NCBI GenBank assembly: GCA_964502775.1
Contig: CAZCYE010000032.1
Span: 1-17,566, forward strand
Source of the DNA: CAZCYE01 sp964502775
GTDB taxonomy: Bacteria; Actinomycetota; Acidimicrobiia; IMCC26256; PALSA-555
Length of the DNA: 17,566 nt
Direction of reading: 5' to 3'
Part shown: in pieces, positions 6,680-12,892 of the stretch
Layout: the number at the start of each line of letters is the position of its first letter
Position numbering within the stretch: position 1 is the first letter of the stretch
Made by a program: the position numbers and the translations under genes
The notes under the pieces: model-generated
Told to the model about the DNA's origin: nothing
The model's input: only the letters and a program-made list of their open reading frames with translations
Databases searched by the model: none

Positions 6680-6765
6680 GCTCCCCGCTCCTGGCGCTTC
6701 GCGCCGGGGCGCTCGGCCCCCGCTCGCTGCTCGCCGGGATACCCGGCTCGCGCACGCTCGCTCAT
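6676..6765 (-). CDS. Possible 29-codon leader peptide overlapping the Mca-like gene
   Basis: A short frame starting at ATG 6765 (preceded by GGGGA) and ending in TGA 6678-6676, which overlaps the ATG of the Mca-like gene by 4 nt. The peptide is Arg, Ala, Gly and Glu rich, begins MSERARAGYPGEQR and has no known domain. Part of it coincides with a dispersed repeat found again at 12833-12853. It may be a coupled leader peptide or just a repeat with an accidental open frame; I lean slightly to the latter. Confidence 0.25.
   Translation of the reverse strand: MSERARAGYPGEQRAGAERPGAKRQERGA
6723..6743 (-). repeat. 21-bp dispersed inverted repeat, copy A
   Basis: The 21 bases here are the exact reverse complement of 12833-12853. 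On the minus strand it reads GGTATCCCGGCG followed by AGCAGCGAG and is preceded by GCGAGCGTGCGCGAG. The second copy has GCGAGCGTCCGCGAG about 60 nt ahead of the shared block, so the two elements share more than the 21 bases. Confidence 0.8.
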
Positions 6766-6831
6766 GTTCCCCAGTCTGGCGCGGCCGGGAGCGGGGTCGT
6801 GCATGCTCCGCGGCAGGCCGGGACCGGCGCT

Positions 6832-6837
6832 TACGCT
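6832..6837 (+). promoter_or_regulatory. Candidate -10 hexamer for the FAD oxidoreductase
   Basis: TACGCT, 5 nt before ATG 6843, with no Shine-Dalgarno in between. This fits a leaderless or near-leaderless start as seen at several other genes in this window. Confidence 0.35.
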
Positions 6838-6842
6838 CGGGC

Positions 6843-8372
6843 ATGGCCCGGGGCACGACCACCAGCACCTCGCCACGGTCGGAGTGGTCGCGACGCGCGT
6901 TCCTCCGCCGCTCCGGCGCCGCGACCGCCGCGCTCGCGCTGACCCCGACGCTCCCAGGCTTCGGCGCCCCCGCGTCGGTAGCGGACCGGGACTGGGCTCG
7001 CCTGGCTCGCGCCCTCCGGGGCCGGCTCGTCCGGGCCGGCGACCCCGGCTACGAGGACTTCGCTCCGGGATTCAACCTCCGCTACGACCACGTGCTGCCG
7101 GACGGGATCGCCCGGTGCGCCGACGCGGACGACGTGGGCACGGCCATCCGCTGGGCACGCGACCACGGTGTACGCCTCGCGGGGCGCGCGGGCGGCCACA
7201 GCTACGCGGGCTACTCGTCGACCCGGGGTCTGCTCGTGGACGTCAACGGGATGACCCGGGTCGAGGTCGACCCCCGCGCCGGCACCGCGCTCGTGGTCGG
7301 CGGGGCCCGCAACCAGGACCTGGCCGGCGCGCTCCAACCGGTGGACATGACGGTGTCGGGTGGCCGCTGTCCCGGCGTGGGCATCGCCGGGCTCACCCTC
7401 GGGGGAGGCTTCGGCTTCAGTGCACGCCGGTTGGGACTCACCGCGGACGCATTGGTCGAGACCGAGGTCGTGACCGCCGACGGAAAGGTGCTCACGTGCA
7501 ACGAGCGCGAGCACCCCGATCTCTTCTGGGCTTGTCGTGGTGGTGGCGGCGGCAACTTCGGGATCAACACGTCGTTCACGTTCCGTACGACCCCGGTTGG
7601 CAACGTGGCGGTGTACCGCTTCACCTGGGACGCCGTGGAGCCCGAGCCGATGCTCGACGCCGGGCTGCGCCTCCTGGCCGACGGGCCCGACGCGTTCTCC
7701 ATGCGCATGGGCTTCACCGTGGCACCGACGGGGATCGACAGGACGGCGAGCGGGGGCGTATCGCTCGAGGCCATCGGCCAGCTCTTCGGGACCCCCGCCG
7801 AGCTCGAGGACCTGCTCGCCCCGCTGGTGGCGATCGCGGCGCCGCGCACCCGCGAGCTCGACTCGGTGACGTACTGGCAGGGCAAGGACCTACTCGCCGA
7901 CAACGAGGCTCCGTCGGCGTTCACCGAGCGCTCCCGGTTCGTCCCCGCACCCCTCTCGAGTGACGGCCTCGCCGCGTTCGGCGAGGCCGTGCGGGCCCGG
8001 CCGCGCACGGTGGGCCCGTCGGGCGCGAGCGTCAAGATCTTCAACTGGGGCGGGGCGATCAACCGGGTGCCGGCCGCGGCGACCGCGTTCGTGCACCGCG
8101 ATGCCATCGCGCTGCTGTCGGTCGGCGTGGGCTGGGCCGTCGACGAGCATCCGCGGCGGGTCCGGCGCCTCCGGGCATGGGCCGACGATGTGTGGGAGGC
8201 GATGGCGCCGTTCACCTCCGACGCGTCGTACCAGAACTTCGCCGACCCGGCGCTCGTCGACTGGCCTCGGGCCTACTACGGCGAGAACCTCGAGCGCCTC
8301 GTGGAGGTCAAGCGCACGTACGACCCCGACCGCGTGTTCCGCTTCGCCCAGGGCATCCCCACCGAGCTCTGA
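6843..8372 (+). CDS. Tat-exported FAD-linked oxidoreductase, berberine-bridge-enzyme type
   Basis: A 509-residue flavoprotein with a twin-arginine signal (SRRAFLRRSGAATAALALTP, about 16-35), so it is likely exported folded. An FAD_binding_4 domain follows. GRAGGHSYAGYS supplies His119, and SGGRCPGVGIAG supplies Cys176. This His plus Cys pair, 57 residues apart, matches the bicovalent FAD attachment of BBE-like oxidases such as GilR. GGGFG and CRGGGGGNFGI are further core motifs. The C-terminal BBE motif is YQNFADPAL followed by YYGENLERLVEVK, YDPDRVF and FAQGIP. Such enzymes oxidise alcohols, sugars or secondary metabolites using O2; the substrate cannot be named. It is divergent from the Mca-like gene. 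Start ATG 6843 is preferred because it precedes the Tat motif by 15 residues. Confidence 0.92.
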   Translation: MARGTTTSTSPRSEWSRRAFLRRSGAATAALALTPTLPGFGAPASVADRDWARLARALRGRLVRAGDPGYEDFAPGFNLRYDHVLPDGIARCADADDVGTAIRWARDHGVRLAGRAGGHSYAGYSSTRGLLVDVNGMTRVEVDPRAGTALVVGGARNQDLAGALQPVDMTVSGGRCPGVGIAGLTLGGGFGFSARRLGLTADALVETEVVTADGKVLTCNEREHPDLFWACRGGGGGNFGINTSFTFRTTPVGNVAVYRFTWDAVEPEPMLDAGLRLLADGPDAFSMRMGFTVAPTGIDRTASGGVSLEAIGQLFGTPAELEDLLAPLVAIAAPRTRELDSVTYWQGKDLLADNEAPSAFTERSRFVPAPLSSDGLAAFGEAVRARPRTVGPSGASVKIFNWGGAINRVPAAATAFVHRDAIALLSVGVGWAVDEHPRRVRRLRAWADDVWEAMAPFTSDASYQNFADPALVDWPRAYYGENLERLVEVKRTYDPDRVFRFAQGIPTEL

Positions 8373-8408
8373 CGTGCACCGCGGCGCCCGAGCCGCCATG
8401 CTCGGCGC

Positions 8409-8720
8409 GTGGGCAGGGTGCGTGACTGGTTCCTCGAGCGATTCGGGGTGGAAGAGGTCGAGCTCCCCCCGGAGACCGTGATCACGGTGGGCGTGGTGGC
8501 GCTGTGGTGCGCAGGGATCGTGGTCGCGGCGCTGGCCGACGAGGGCATCCAGGCGACCTTCGCCGAGCAGGCGGCGTTCGATGGGCTCGGGTTCCCCCAA
8601 GCCCGGATCCTGTGCGAGGCCCGCCACGCGGAGGCCGCAGCCCGGGTGATCGACGCGGTGCTCAAAGCCCAGGAGGAGCCGCCCCTACCGGACGACGCTC
8701 CGGGCTGGTGGTCGCGCTGA
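8409..8720 (+). CDS. Small protein, possibly DUF2007-like
   Basis: A 103-residue hypothetical protein starting at GTG 8409, 36 nt after the oxidoreductase. A segment VVALWCAGIVVAALADEGIQA leading to ARILCEARHAEAAARVIDAVL resembles the ferredoxin-like fold of DUF2007 putative signalling proteins, in which a stretch that chooses among ligands is followed by a strand and helix ending in AA.VI. No catalytic residues or signal peptide stand out. The middle is hydrophobic (about 24-42) but probably not a true membrane helix. The start is uncertain since no Shine-Dalgarno is seen; GTG 8418 is an alternative. Third-position GC supports coding. It may share a transcript with the oxidoreductase. Confidence 0.65.
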   Translation: MGRVRDWFLERFGVEEVELPPETVITVGVVALWCAGIVVAALADEGIQATFAEQAAFDGLGFPQARILCEARHAEAAARVIDAVLKAQEEPPLPDDAPGWWSR

Positions 8721-8748
8721 CGCGGAGAATGCGCGTGGCTGGAAGTGC

Positions 8749-9063
8749 TCAGTCGCCGAGCTTGTAGCGCGCCAGCCCCTCGACCTGCTCAACGAAACCC
8801 GGGGTGCGCCGGAACCGCTCGGCGACATCGGCGTACGGCGCACCCTCCGCGCGCCACCGAAGGACTCGACGCTCCAACGGGCGTAGACCGTCAGGGGCGG
8901 GTGGCCGCGGTCGTCCGGACCGGGGGATGTCGGTGAGGTCCTTCACGCGCCGCACGTAGTCAGCGCTACGCCGGAAGCGCTCGCCGATCTCGGCGTCGGA
9001 GCAACCCTGCCCACTCAGGCGGAGGATGCGGCGCTCGAGCGGGCGAAGACGGTCGAATTCCAC
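8749..9063 (-). CDS. Small double helix-turn-helix protein
   Basis: About 104 residues made almost wholly of two copies of one motif: residues 6-43 (LRPLERRILRLSGQGCSD..) and 60-97 (LRPLERRVLRWRAEGAPY..), with 19 of 38 positions identical. Each copy looks like a sigma-70 region 4 / LuxR-type HTH (LxxLERRxLR, then AEIGERFRR or ADVAERFRR, then V..V..L). A Pro/Arg-rich linker of 16 residues joins them. It has no receiver, sensor or ligand domain, so it is probably a DNA-binding protein that contacts two adjacent sites or binds as a pseudo-dimer. The start is GTG 9063 (or 9066). TACCCT lies 7 nt upstream of 9063 with TTGCCC 16 nt before it, suggesting a leaderless mRNA. A longer open frame to 9186 would overlap the desaturase and is not supported. 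Confidence 0.78.
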   Translation of the reverse strand: MEFDRLRPLERRILRLSGQGCSDAEIGERFRRSADYVRRVKDLTDIPRSGRPRPPAPDGLRPLERRVLRWRAEGAPYADVAERFRRTPGFVEQVEGLARYKLGD

Positions 9064-9070
9064 CACCGCG

Positions 9071-9098
9071 AGGGTACTGCCACGACCTGGGGGGGCAA
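9071..9098 (-). promoter_or_regulatory. Promoter of the double-HTH gene
   Basis: TTGCCC at 9098-9093 and TACCCT at 9076-9071 with a 16-nt spacer, and the GTG start 7 nt downstream. The same two hexamers recur, 17 nt apart, upstream of the M23 peptidase gene. The -35 overlaps the G/C hairpin after the desaturase. Confidence 0.45.
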
Positions 9099-9105
9099 GC
9101 CCCCC
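9090..9105 (-). terminator. G/C hairpin after the desaturase gene
   Basis: GGGGGGC (9090-9096) and GCCCCCC (9099-9105) form a very stable short stem starting 3 nt after the desaturase stop. There is no T-run, so it may act as a weak terminator or an mRNA 3' cap. Confidence 0.5.
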
Positions 9106-9107
9106 GC

Positions 9108-9839
9108 TCAGCTGCGGGCGCGCGCGGGAGATTTGAACGTGCGGATTCGCACCAGCCGCAAGGCCGCCAGCACCCGTACCGACCACCAGCCCAGGTCCAC
9201 CTCGCCCGCTCGGCCCGAGAAGCGCGCCGACGTGGGCATGTCGTGGTGATTGTTGTGAAAGCCCTCACCCGCGGTGACCAGCGCGAGGAGCTGCGAGTTC
9301 GTCGCCGTGTTGTCGTGCGGGCGTCGACCCCAGGTGTGGCCCACCGCGTTCACGGCTCCCGACAGCCCGAGGTACGACACCGCGTGCACGACACTCGCCA
9401 AGAGCCCCGTTTGCCAGCCCAGGACGGCGCACAACATCGTGACACCCAACCCCAAACCGAGCCACGCGTGGTCGAAGAACCACCGGTCGAAACGGTCCGA
9501 CGGCAGGTCTCGCGCGTAGAGCTCGACGGTGACCCCATCACGTGCCGTTCGGCGGTACAGCGCGGCATTGGCGAGCTGCACGCGCCAGAACCCGAGCACG
9601 ATCGGGCTGTGCGGGTCGTCCACGGTGTCGGTGGCGGCGTGATGGCGACGATGCACCGCGGCCCACTCCCGCGGCTTCATACCCGTCGCGACCCAGAGGA
9701 GTAGCCGGCACGCAAATGCGAGACCGGGATGCGCGGTGAGTGCGCGATGAGCGAGGCCGCGATGGAGATACACCGACGTGGCGATCAGCGCGACCTGGGT
9801 GACGGCCAGGCCGACGAGCACACCGGTGAGCACGTGCAT
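9108..9839 (-). CDS. Membrane fatty-acid (acyl-CoA) desaturase
   Basis: A 243-residue di-iron membrane enzyme that puts a cis double bond into acyl chains. All histidine clusters of the stearoyl-CoA desaturase type are present: HRGLAH (26-31), EWAAVHRRHH (59-68, His63, 66 and 67), NAVGH (164-168) and HNNHH (195-199). Hydrophobic segments at about 4-24, 40-54, 126-142 and 147-166 form the membrane core. It is shorter than the usual 300 or so residues, mainly because it lacks an N-terminal extension and a C-terminal tail. No ferredoxin or reductase partner lies beside it, so electrons must come from elsewhere. ATG 9839 has TACAGT 7 nt upstream and no Shine-Dalgarno, which fits a leaderless mRNA. 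Confidence 0.93.
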   Translation of the reverse strand: MHVLTGVLVGLAVTQVALIATSVYLHRGLAHRALTAHPGLAFACRLLLWVATGMKPREWAAVHRRHHAATDTVDDPHSPIVLGFWRVQLANAALYRRTARDGVTVELYARDLPSDRFDRWFFDHAWLGLGLGVTMLCAVLGWQTGLLASVVHAVSYLGLSGAVNAVGHTWGRRPHDNTATNSQLLALVTAGEGFHNNHHDMPTSARFSGRAGEVDLGWWSVRVLAALRLVRIRTFKSPARARS

Positions 9840-9846
9840 GGTCCGT

Positions 9847-9852
9847 ACTGTA
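9847..9852 (-). promoter_or_regulatory. Candidate -10 hexamer of a leaderless desaturase promoter
   Basis: TACAGT on the minus strand, 7 nt before ATG 9839, with no Shine-Dalgarno. The -35 region is weak (CGCGTT about 17 nt upstream). Confidence 0.42.
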
Positions 9853-9865
9853 TCGAGCCCTACCC

Positions 9866-10624
9866 TCAGAACGCGGCCTGGGCGAGGAAGCGATCGAACC
9901 CAGCCACGTCCCCGAGTACCTCCACCGAGTCAGGCGCGAGGCGACCCGTCAACACGAGGAACACGTCGGACGCCGGACCCTGCACCGTGACGTCCGCGGG
10001 ACCGTTTCCTCGCGCCACGGCCAGGCCGGCAGGGTCGAGCCGCACGAGCCACTGCCCGTCGTCCCATTCATCGGCCATGCCCCGCTCGCCTCCGTCGGTG
10101 CAGTGGATCCGCATCATCTCGCCCGTGCCGGTCACGCCCTCCGTGCCGGGCCGCAGCGGGAGCAGCCAGAGGAACTCGTCGATGCCGTCCGCGGCCAGAC
10201 CGGCGTCGATGGGCTCCACCGCACCGGCCGCGAGCTGGGCGTCGACCCGGTGCACGGCGGTCTCGTGTGCCTCCCGGCGTGACCAGAATCGTGTGCGACC
10301 AGGCCCGGTGAAGGTCCCCACGTCGGTGTCGGGGTCGGTGGCCTCGATGACATCGGCCAGGCGCGTTGCACCCGCTCGTACCCAGGCCACGCGCCCCGCG
10401 GGCTCCGGCGGTTGCTCGAGCTCGTCGACCACCGCCATCTCCCCGTCGCCCCGCTCGATCGTAGCCAGCGACCATCGGTGCGCACGCCCGACATGGCCCA
10501 GCAGCTCCGACACCGTCCAGCCCGGACACGACGGGACCGCCACGTCCAAGCCCGCGGCCTCGGCGGCCAGGACCAGCCGCTCCGATTCGCGGCGGATGGC
10601 GCGGACGTAGGCGGCGGACTCCAC
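9866..10624 (-). CDS. Maleylpyruvate isomerase N-terminal (MDMPI/DinB-like) family protein
   Basis: A 252-residue member of the actinobacterial family of mycothiol-dependent maleylpyruvate isomerase-like proteins. The N-terminal DinB-like four-helix bundle shows the expected CPGWTVSELLGHVGRAH (His44) and, later, REAHETAVHRVDA, where Glu121 and His125 match the E-x3-H zinc ligands of the C. glutamicum enzyme. The C-terminal half (about 160-250) looks like the SCP2-like domain. Most paralogues in actinobacteria have no known substrate, so isomerase activity is not claimed. The start is GTG 10624. TAGGCT lies 9 nt upstream and a strong hairpin separates it from the SRAP gene, so it probably has its own promoter. 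Confidence 0.87.
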   Translation of the reverse strand: MESAAYVRAIRRESERLVLAAEAAGLDVAVPSCPGWTVSELLGHVGRAHRWSLATIERGDGEMAVVDELEQPPEPAGRVAWVRAGATRLADVIEATDPDTDVGTFTGPGRTRFWSRREAHETAVHRVDAQLAAGAVEPIDAGLAADGIDEFLWLLPLRPGTEGVTGTGEMMRIHCTDGGERGMADEWDDGQWLVRLDPAGLAVARGNGPADVTVQGPASDVFLVLTGRLAPDSVEVLGDVAGFDRFLAQAAF

Positions 10625-10633
10625 TCCTCGGCG

Positions 10634-10639
10634 AGCCTA
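10634..10639 (-). promoter_or_regulatory. Candidate -10 hexamer for the MDMPI-like gene
   Basis: TAGGCT on the minus strand, 9 nt before GTG 10624; the same hexamer precedes cysO. The implied leader is only 2-3 nt. Confidence 0.3.
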
Positions 10640-10657
10640 AGTGATGCGCCGGCGAAC

Positions 10658-10700
10658 AGCGGTGCCCGCCGCGGCCCGCCGCGGCGTGGCGGGCACCGCT
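10658..10700 (-). terminator. Strong inverted repeat after the SRAP gene
   Basis: AGCGGTGCCCGCC (10658-10670) and GGCGGGCACCGCT (10688-10700) are perfectly complementary over 13 bp with a 17-nt G/C loop. It starts 7 nt beyond the SRAP stop and lies before the MDMPI-like promoter. There is no T-run, as is usual in high-GC actinobacteria. Confidence 0.7.
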
Positions 10701-10706
10701 CCACGC

Positions 10707-11477
10707 TCAAGGATCCTCGCTCGGGTCCAGCCGGCGAATGAGCTCCGCACTGTTGTTCGCGGCGCGGTTGACCGCAGTTGACACCGGGTACACCTCGAGC
10801 CACTCGGGCGGCGACGGGCGAAGCAGCCCGCGCAATGTCTCGGGATCCCGGGTGGGATCGAGCCAGGCGTCCCAGTCGGCCTCGGCGAGCAGGACGGGCA
10901 TCCGATCGTGGGCCGGCGCGATCGCGTCGTTGGCCCGCGTCGTGACGATCACACACGAGCGCAGCCACTCGACCGGGCTCGCGGGCACGGGATCGGACCC
11001 GGGCTCGGGCCCAGCCTCGAAACCGGCCTCGGAACCGGGAATCTTCCATGCCTCCCACAAGCCCGCGAAGGCGAGCAGGTCCCCGTCGCGCCGGTGGACG
11101 AACATGGGTTGTCGCCGCGTCCGGCCTTGGTCGACCTCGAGCGTGTGCCACTCGTAGAACCCGTCGGCGGGGATGATGCAGCGGCGCTTCACGAAGGCGG
11201 CGCGATACGAGGGCGCGTCGGTGATCGTCTCGGCCCGTGCGTTGATCAGCCGATCCCCGACCGCCGGGCTCTTCGCCCACGAAGGCACCAGCCCCCAGCG
11301 CAACCGGGACAGCACCCTGACGCTGCCCCCGTCACGATCCCGTCGGCGGACCGCCATGACGTCGGCCCGCGGCGCCACGTTGTAGTCGGGCGGTCGCTCC
11401 TCGGCGTTGTTCTCGTCGACCTCGAATCGCAACGCGATGGTTGCCAACGGCGCCGCGGCCACGAAGCGGCCGCACAT
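10707..11477 (-). CDS. SRAP-domain abasic-site processing protein (YedK/HMCES family)
   Basis: Crosslinks to abasic sites in single-stranded DNA through Cys2, protecting them during replication. The 256-residue protein starts MCGRF, so Cys2 becomes the N-terminus after Met removal. Other active-site elements are NVAPR (33-37), RWGLVPSW (60-67), Asn79 in INARAET, Glu109 in DGFYEW and His190 in PAHDRMP. The start ATG 11477 shares one base with the upstream stop (TGATG), so it is coupled to the DUF3052 gene. An unusual Gly/Glu/Pro insert of about 22 residues (about 147-169) sits between the GLWEAWK strand and SCVIVTT, where related proteins have a short turn. I saw no SOS box. Confidence 0.94.
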   Translation of the reverse strand: MCGRFVAAAPLATIALRFEVDENNAEERPPDYNVAPRADVMAVRRRDRDGGSVRVLSRLRWGLVPSWAKSPAVGDRLINARAETITDAPSYRAAFVKRRCIIPADGFYEWHTLEVDQGRTRRQPMFVHRRDGDLLAFAGLWEAWKIPGSEAGFEAGPEPGSDPVPASPVEWLRSCVIVTTRANDAIAPAHDRMPVLLAEADWDAWLDPTRDPETLRGLLRPSPPEWLEVYPVSTAVNRAANNSAELIRRLDPSEDP

Positions 11478-11896
11478 CAACGAGCTCGAGCGCGCGGCCG
11501 ATCGGCGACGCGGACCACGAAGCGGAGCCCCGACCAGCAGTCGTCGATGGCGCACACCTTGTTGTCGACGAGACCGGCATCGAGCCCCACGTCGCGGATC
11601 GCGTTCTCGGAGAGATCGGTGGCCACGCCCGAGGCGCGCTTGGGCCAGGCGATCCAGAGCCCGCCGTCCGGGTGGATCAGACGGGCGAGCGGGCCGAACC
11701 GGCGCGCGAGCTCGGCGTGTCGCGTCACGAAGAACACCACAACGTCGAAGCGACCCCGGGCCTGGGTGCTCAGCCTCACCCCGGGCGGGATCTCGAGCGT
11801 CTCCACGAAGCCGCCCGGCGCGCTCAGGAATGCCACGCGGGTCTCGGGCCGGAGGCCCAACTTCGTGGCCAACGGTGTGCCCGAGTATCCCGCCAC
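11477..11896 (-). CDS. DUF3052 family protein
   Basis: A 139-residue protein of an actinobacterial family without an assigned function. The start GTG 11896 gives VAGYSGTPLATKLGLRPETRVAF, and members that I recall begin MAGYSGKPLAQKLG, so the TTG-initiated frame from 11932 is less likely. DVVVFFVTRHAELARRF, GGLWIAWPKRASGVATDLSE and VCAIDDCWSGLRFVVR are characteristic. The WPK segment recalls phosphate-binding or methyltransferase-like folds, but no activity is known. It overlaps the SRAP start by one base and is divergent from the peroxiredoxin, with paired direct repeats between them. Co-transcription with an AP-site protein hints at a stress or repair setting. Confidence 0.85.
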   Translation of the reverse strand: MAGYSGTPLATKLGLRPETRVAFLSAPGGFVETLEIPPGVRLSTQARGRFDVVVFFVTRHAELARRFGPLARLIHPDGGLWIAWPKRASGVATDLSENAIRDVGLDAGLVDNKVCAIDDCWSGLRFVVRVADRPRARAR

Positions 11897-11928
11897 GGAC
11901 TCACGTTCGCCCGGCGCGCCGCGCCGCG

Positions 11929-11963
11929 TCAAACCGTGACGTGCCCATCAAAACCGTGACGTG
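11929..11963. promoter_or_regulatory. Paired direct repeats between DUF3052 and peroxiredoxin genes
   Basis: AAACCGTGACGTG occurs at 11931-11943 and 11951-11963, exactly 20 nt apart, with matching TC or TCA before each. That spacing is about two helical turns, as for tandem binding of one regulator. The second copy lies just upstream of a candidate peroxiredoxin -10 at 11986. Confidence 0.55.
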
Positions 11964-11985
11964 GAGGATGCCGCGAGAGCGGAGA

Positions 11986-11991
11986 TATGCT
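11986..11991 (+). promoter_or_regulatory. Candidate -10 hexamer for the peroxiredoxin gene
   Basis: TATGCT within GGAGATATGCTCGG, giving a leader of about 118 nt. The -35 region is poor and is covered by the downstream member of the direct repeats, which would suit an activated promoter. Confidence 0.35.
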
Positions 11992-12115
11992 CGGCCACGA
12001 ATCCGGAGTCGCCCACGGGCACGCGCCAGGTGGCTCCCCCACTCCTACACGGCGACACGGCACGCCGCATCGCCGCGGCACCCCATGATGGTGCTGAAAG
12101 GAAAGGACGGACGCA

Positions 12116-12751
12116 ATGGCTCTCCGCTTGGGCGACGAAGCACCCGACTTCACCGCCGAGACGACCGAAGGACCGATCAGCCTCCACGAGTACCTGGGGG
12201 ACGGCTGGGGCGTGCTCTTCTCGCACCCCAAGGACTTCACACCCGTGTGCACCACCGAGCTGGGCCGGGTTGCCGCGCTCAAGCCGGAGTTCGAGAAGCG
12301 CAACACCAAGGTGGTGGGACTCTCGGTCGACCCCCTCGACGACCACCGGAGCTGGGCGGGCGACATCGAGGAGACCCAGGGCCACGCCCTCAACTTCCCC
12401 CTCATCGCCGATCCCGACCGCAGCGTCGCCACGCTGTACGACATGATCCACCCGAACGCGAGCGACAACCTCACCGTGCGCTCGGTGTTCATCATCGGGC
12501 CGGACAAGAAGGTGAAGCTCATCATCACCTACCCGGCGAGCACAGGCAGGAACTTCGACGAGATCCTGAGGGTGATCGACTCCCTCCAGCTCACCGCGAA
12601 GCACTCGGTCGCGACGCCGGTGGACTGGAAGCAGGGCGAGGACGTGATCATCGTCCCCGCGCTCTCGGACGAGGACGCCAAGGCGAAGTTCCCCGGCGGG
12701 TGGAAGGCCCTGAAGCCCTACTTGCGAGTCACCAAGCAGCCCGGCACGTAG
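12116..12751 (+). CDS. 1-Cys peroxiredoxin (Prx6 type)
   Basis: Reduces hydrogen peroxide and organic peroxides in the cytoplasm. The 211-residue protein has the thioredoxin-fold active site PKDFTPVCTTE with peroxidatic Cys45, Thr42 and Pro38. Arg120 or so in NLTVRSVFII completes the site. The length, the dimer segment PLIADPDRSVATLYDMIHPN and the long C-terminal part ending in WKALKPYLRVTKQPGT are typical of the Prx6 subfamily. There is no second cysteine in the C-terminal arm, so resolution must use an external thiol, plausibly mycothiol given the neighbouring genes. ATG 12116 follows an AAGGA about 9 nt away, so this is one of the few genes here with a conventional ribosome site. Confidence 0.95.
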   Translation: MALRLGDEAPDFTAETTEGPISLHEYLGDGWGVLFSHPKDFTPVCTTELGRVAALKPEFEKRNTKVVGLSVDPLDDHRSWAGDIEETQGHALNFPLIADPDRSVATLYDMIHPNASDNLTVRSVFIIGPDKKVKLIITYPASTGRNFDEILRVIDSLQLTAKHSVATPVDWKQGEDVIIVPALSDEDAKAKFPGGWKALKPYLRVTKQPGT

Positions 12752-12790
12752 CCGGAGCGGCGAGCGTCCGCGAGAGGGAGCGAACGACTG

Positions 12791-12825
12791 CGGGTCGGGT
12801 ACCCCGGCCCGTAGTGAGCGACCCG
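12791..12825. terminator. Hairpin between convergent peroxiredoxin and M23 genes
   Basis: CGGGTCG (12791-12797) pairs with CGACCCG (12819-12825) around a loop that contains GGGTACCCC. Lying between two convergent genes, it may serve as a bidirectional terminator. No T-run on either side. Confidence 0.4.
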
Positions 12826-12832
12826 ATGAGGC

Positions 12833-12853
12833 GGTATCCCGGCGAGCAGCGAG
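12833..12853 (+). repeat. 21-bp dispersed inverted repeat, copy B
   Basis: Exact reverse complement of 6723-6743. A related block GCGAGCGTCCGCGAG, one base different from that next to copy A, lies about 60 nt upstream near 12760. Located in the gap between convergent genes. Confidence 0.8.
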
Positions 12854-12892
12854 ACGCGACCAGAAGGTCGGCCCGCAGCCACGGACCCCCGG

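Noticed and set aside
9067..9186. N-terminal extension of the double-HTH protein to 9186
   Set aside because: It would overlap the desaturase C-terminus, and the extra residues show no conserved character. TACCCT plus GTG 9063 gives a better start.
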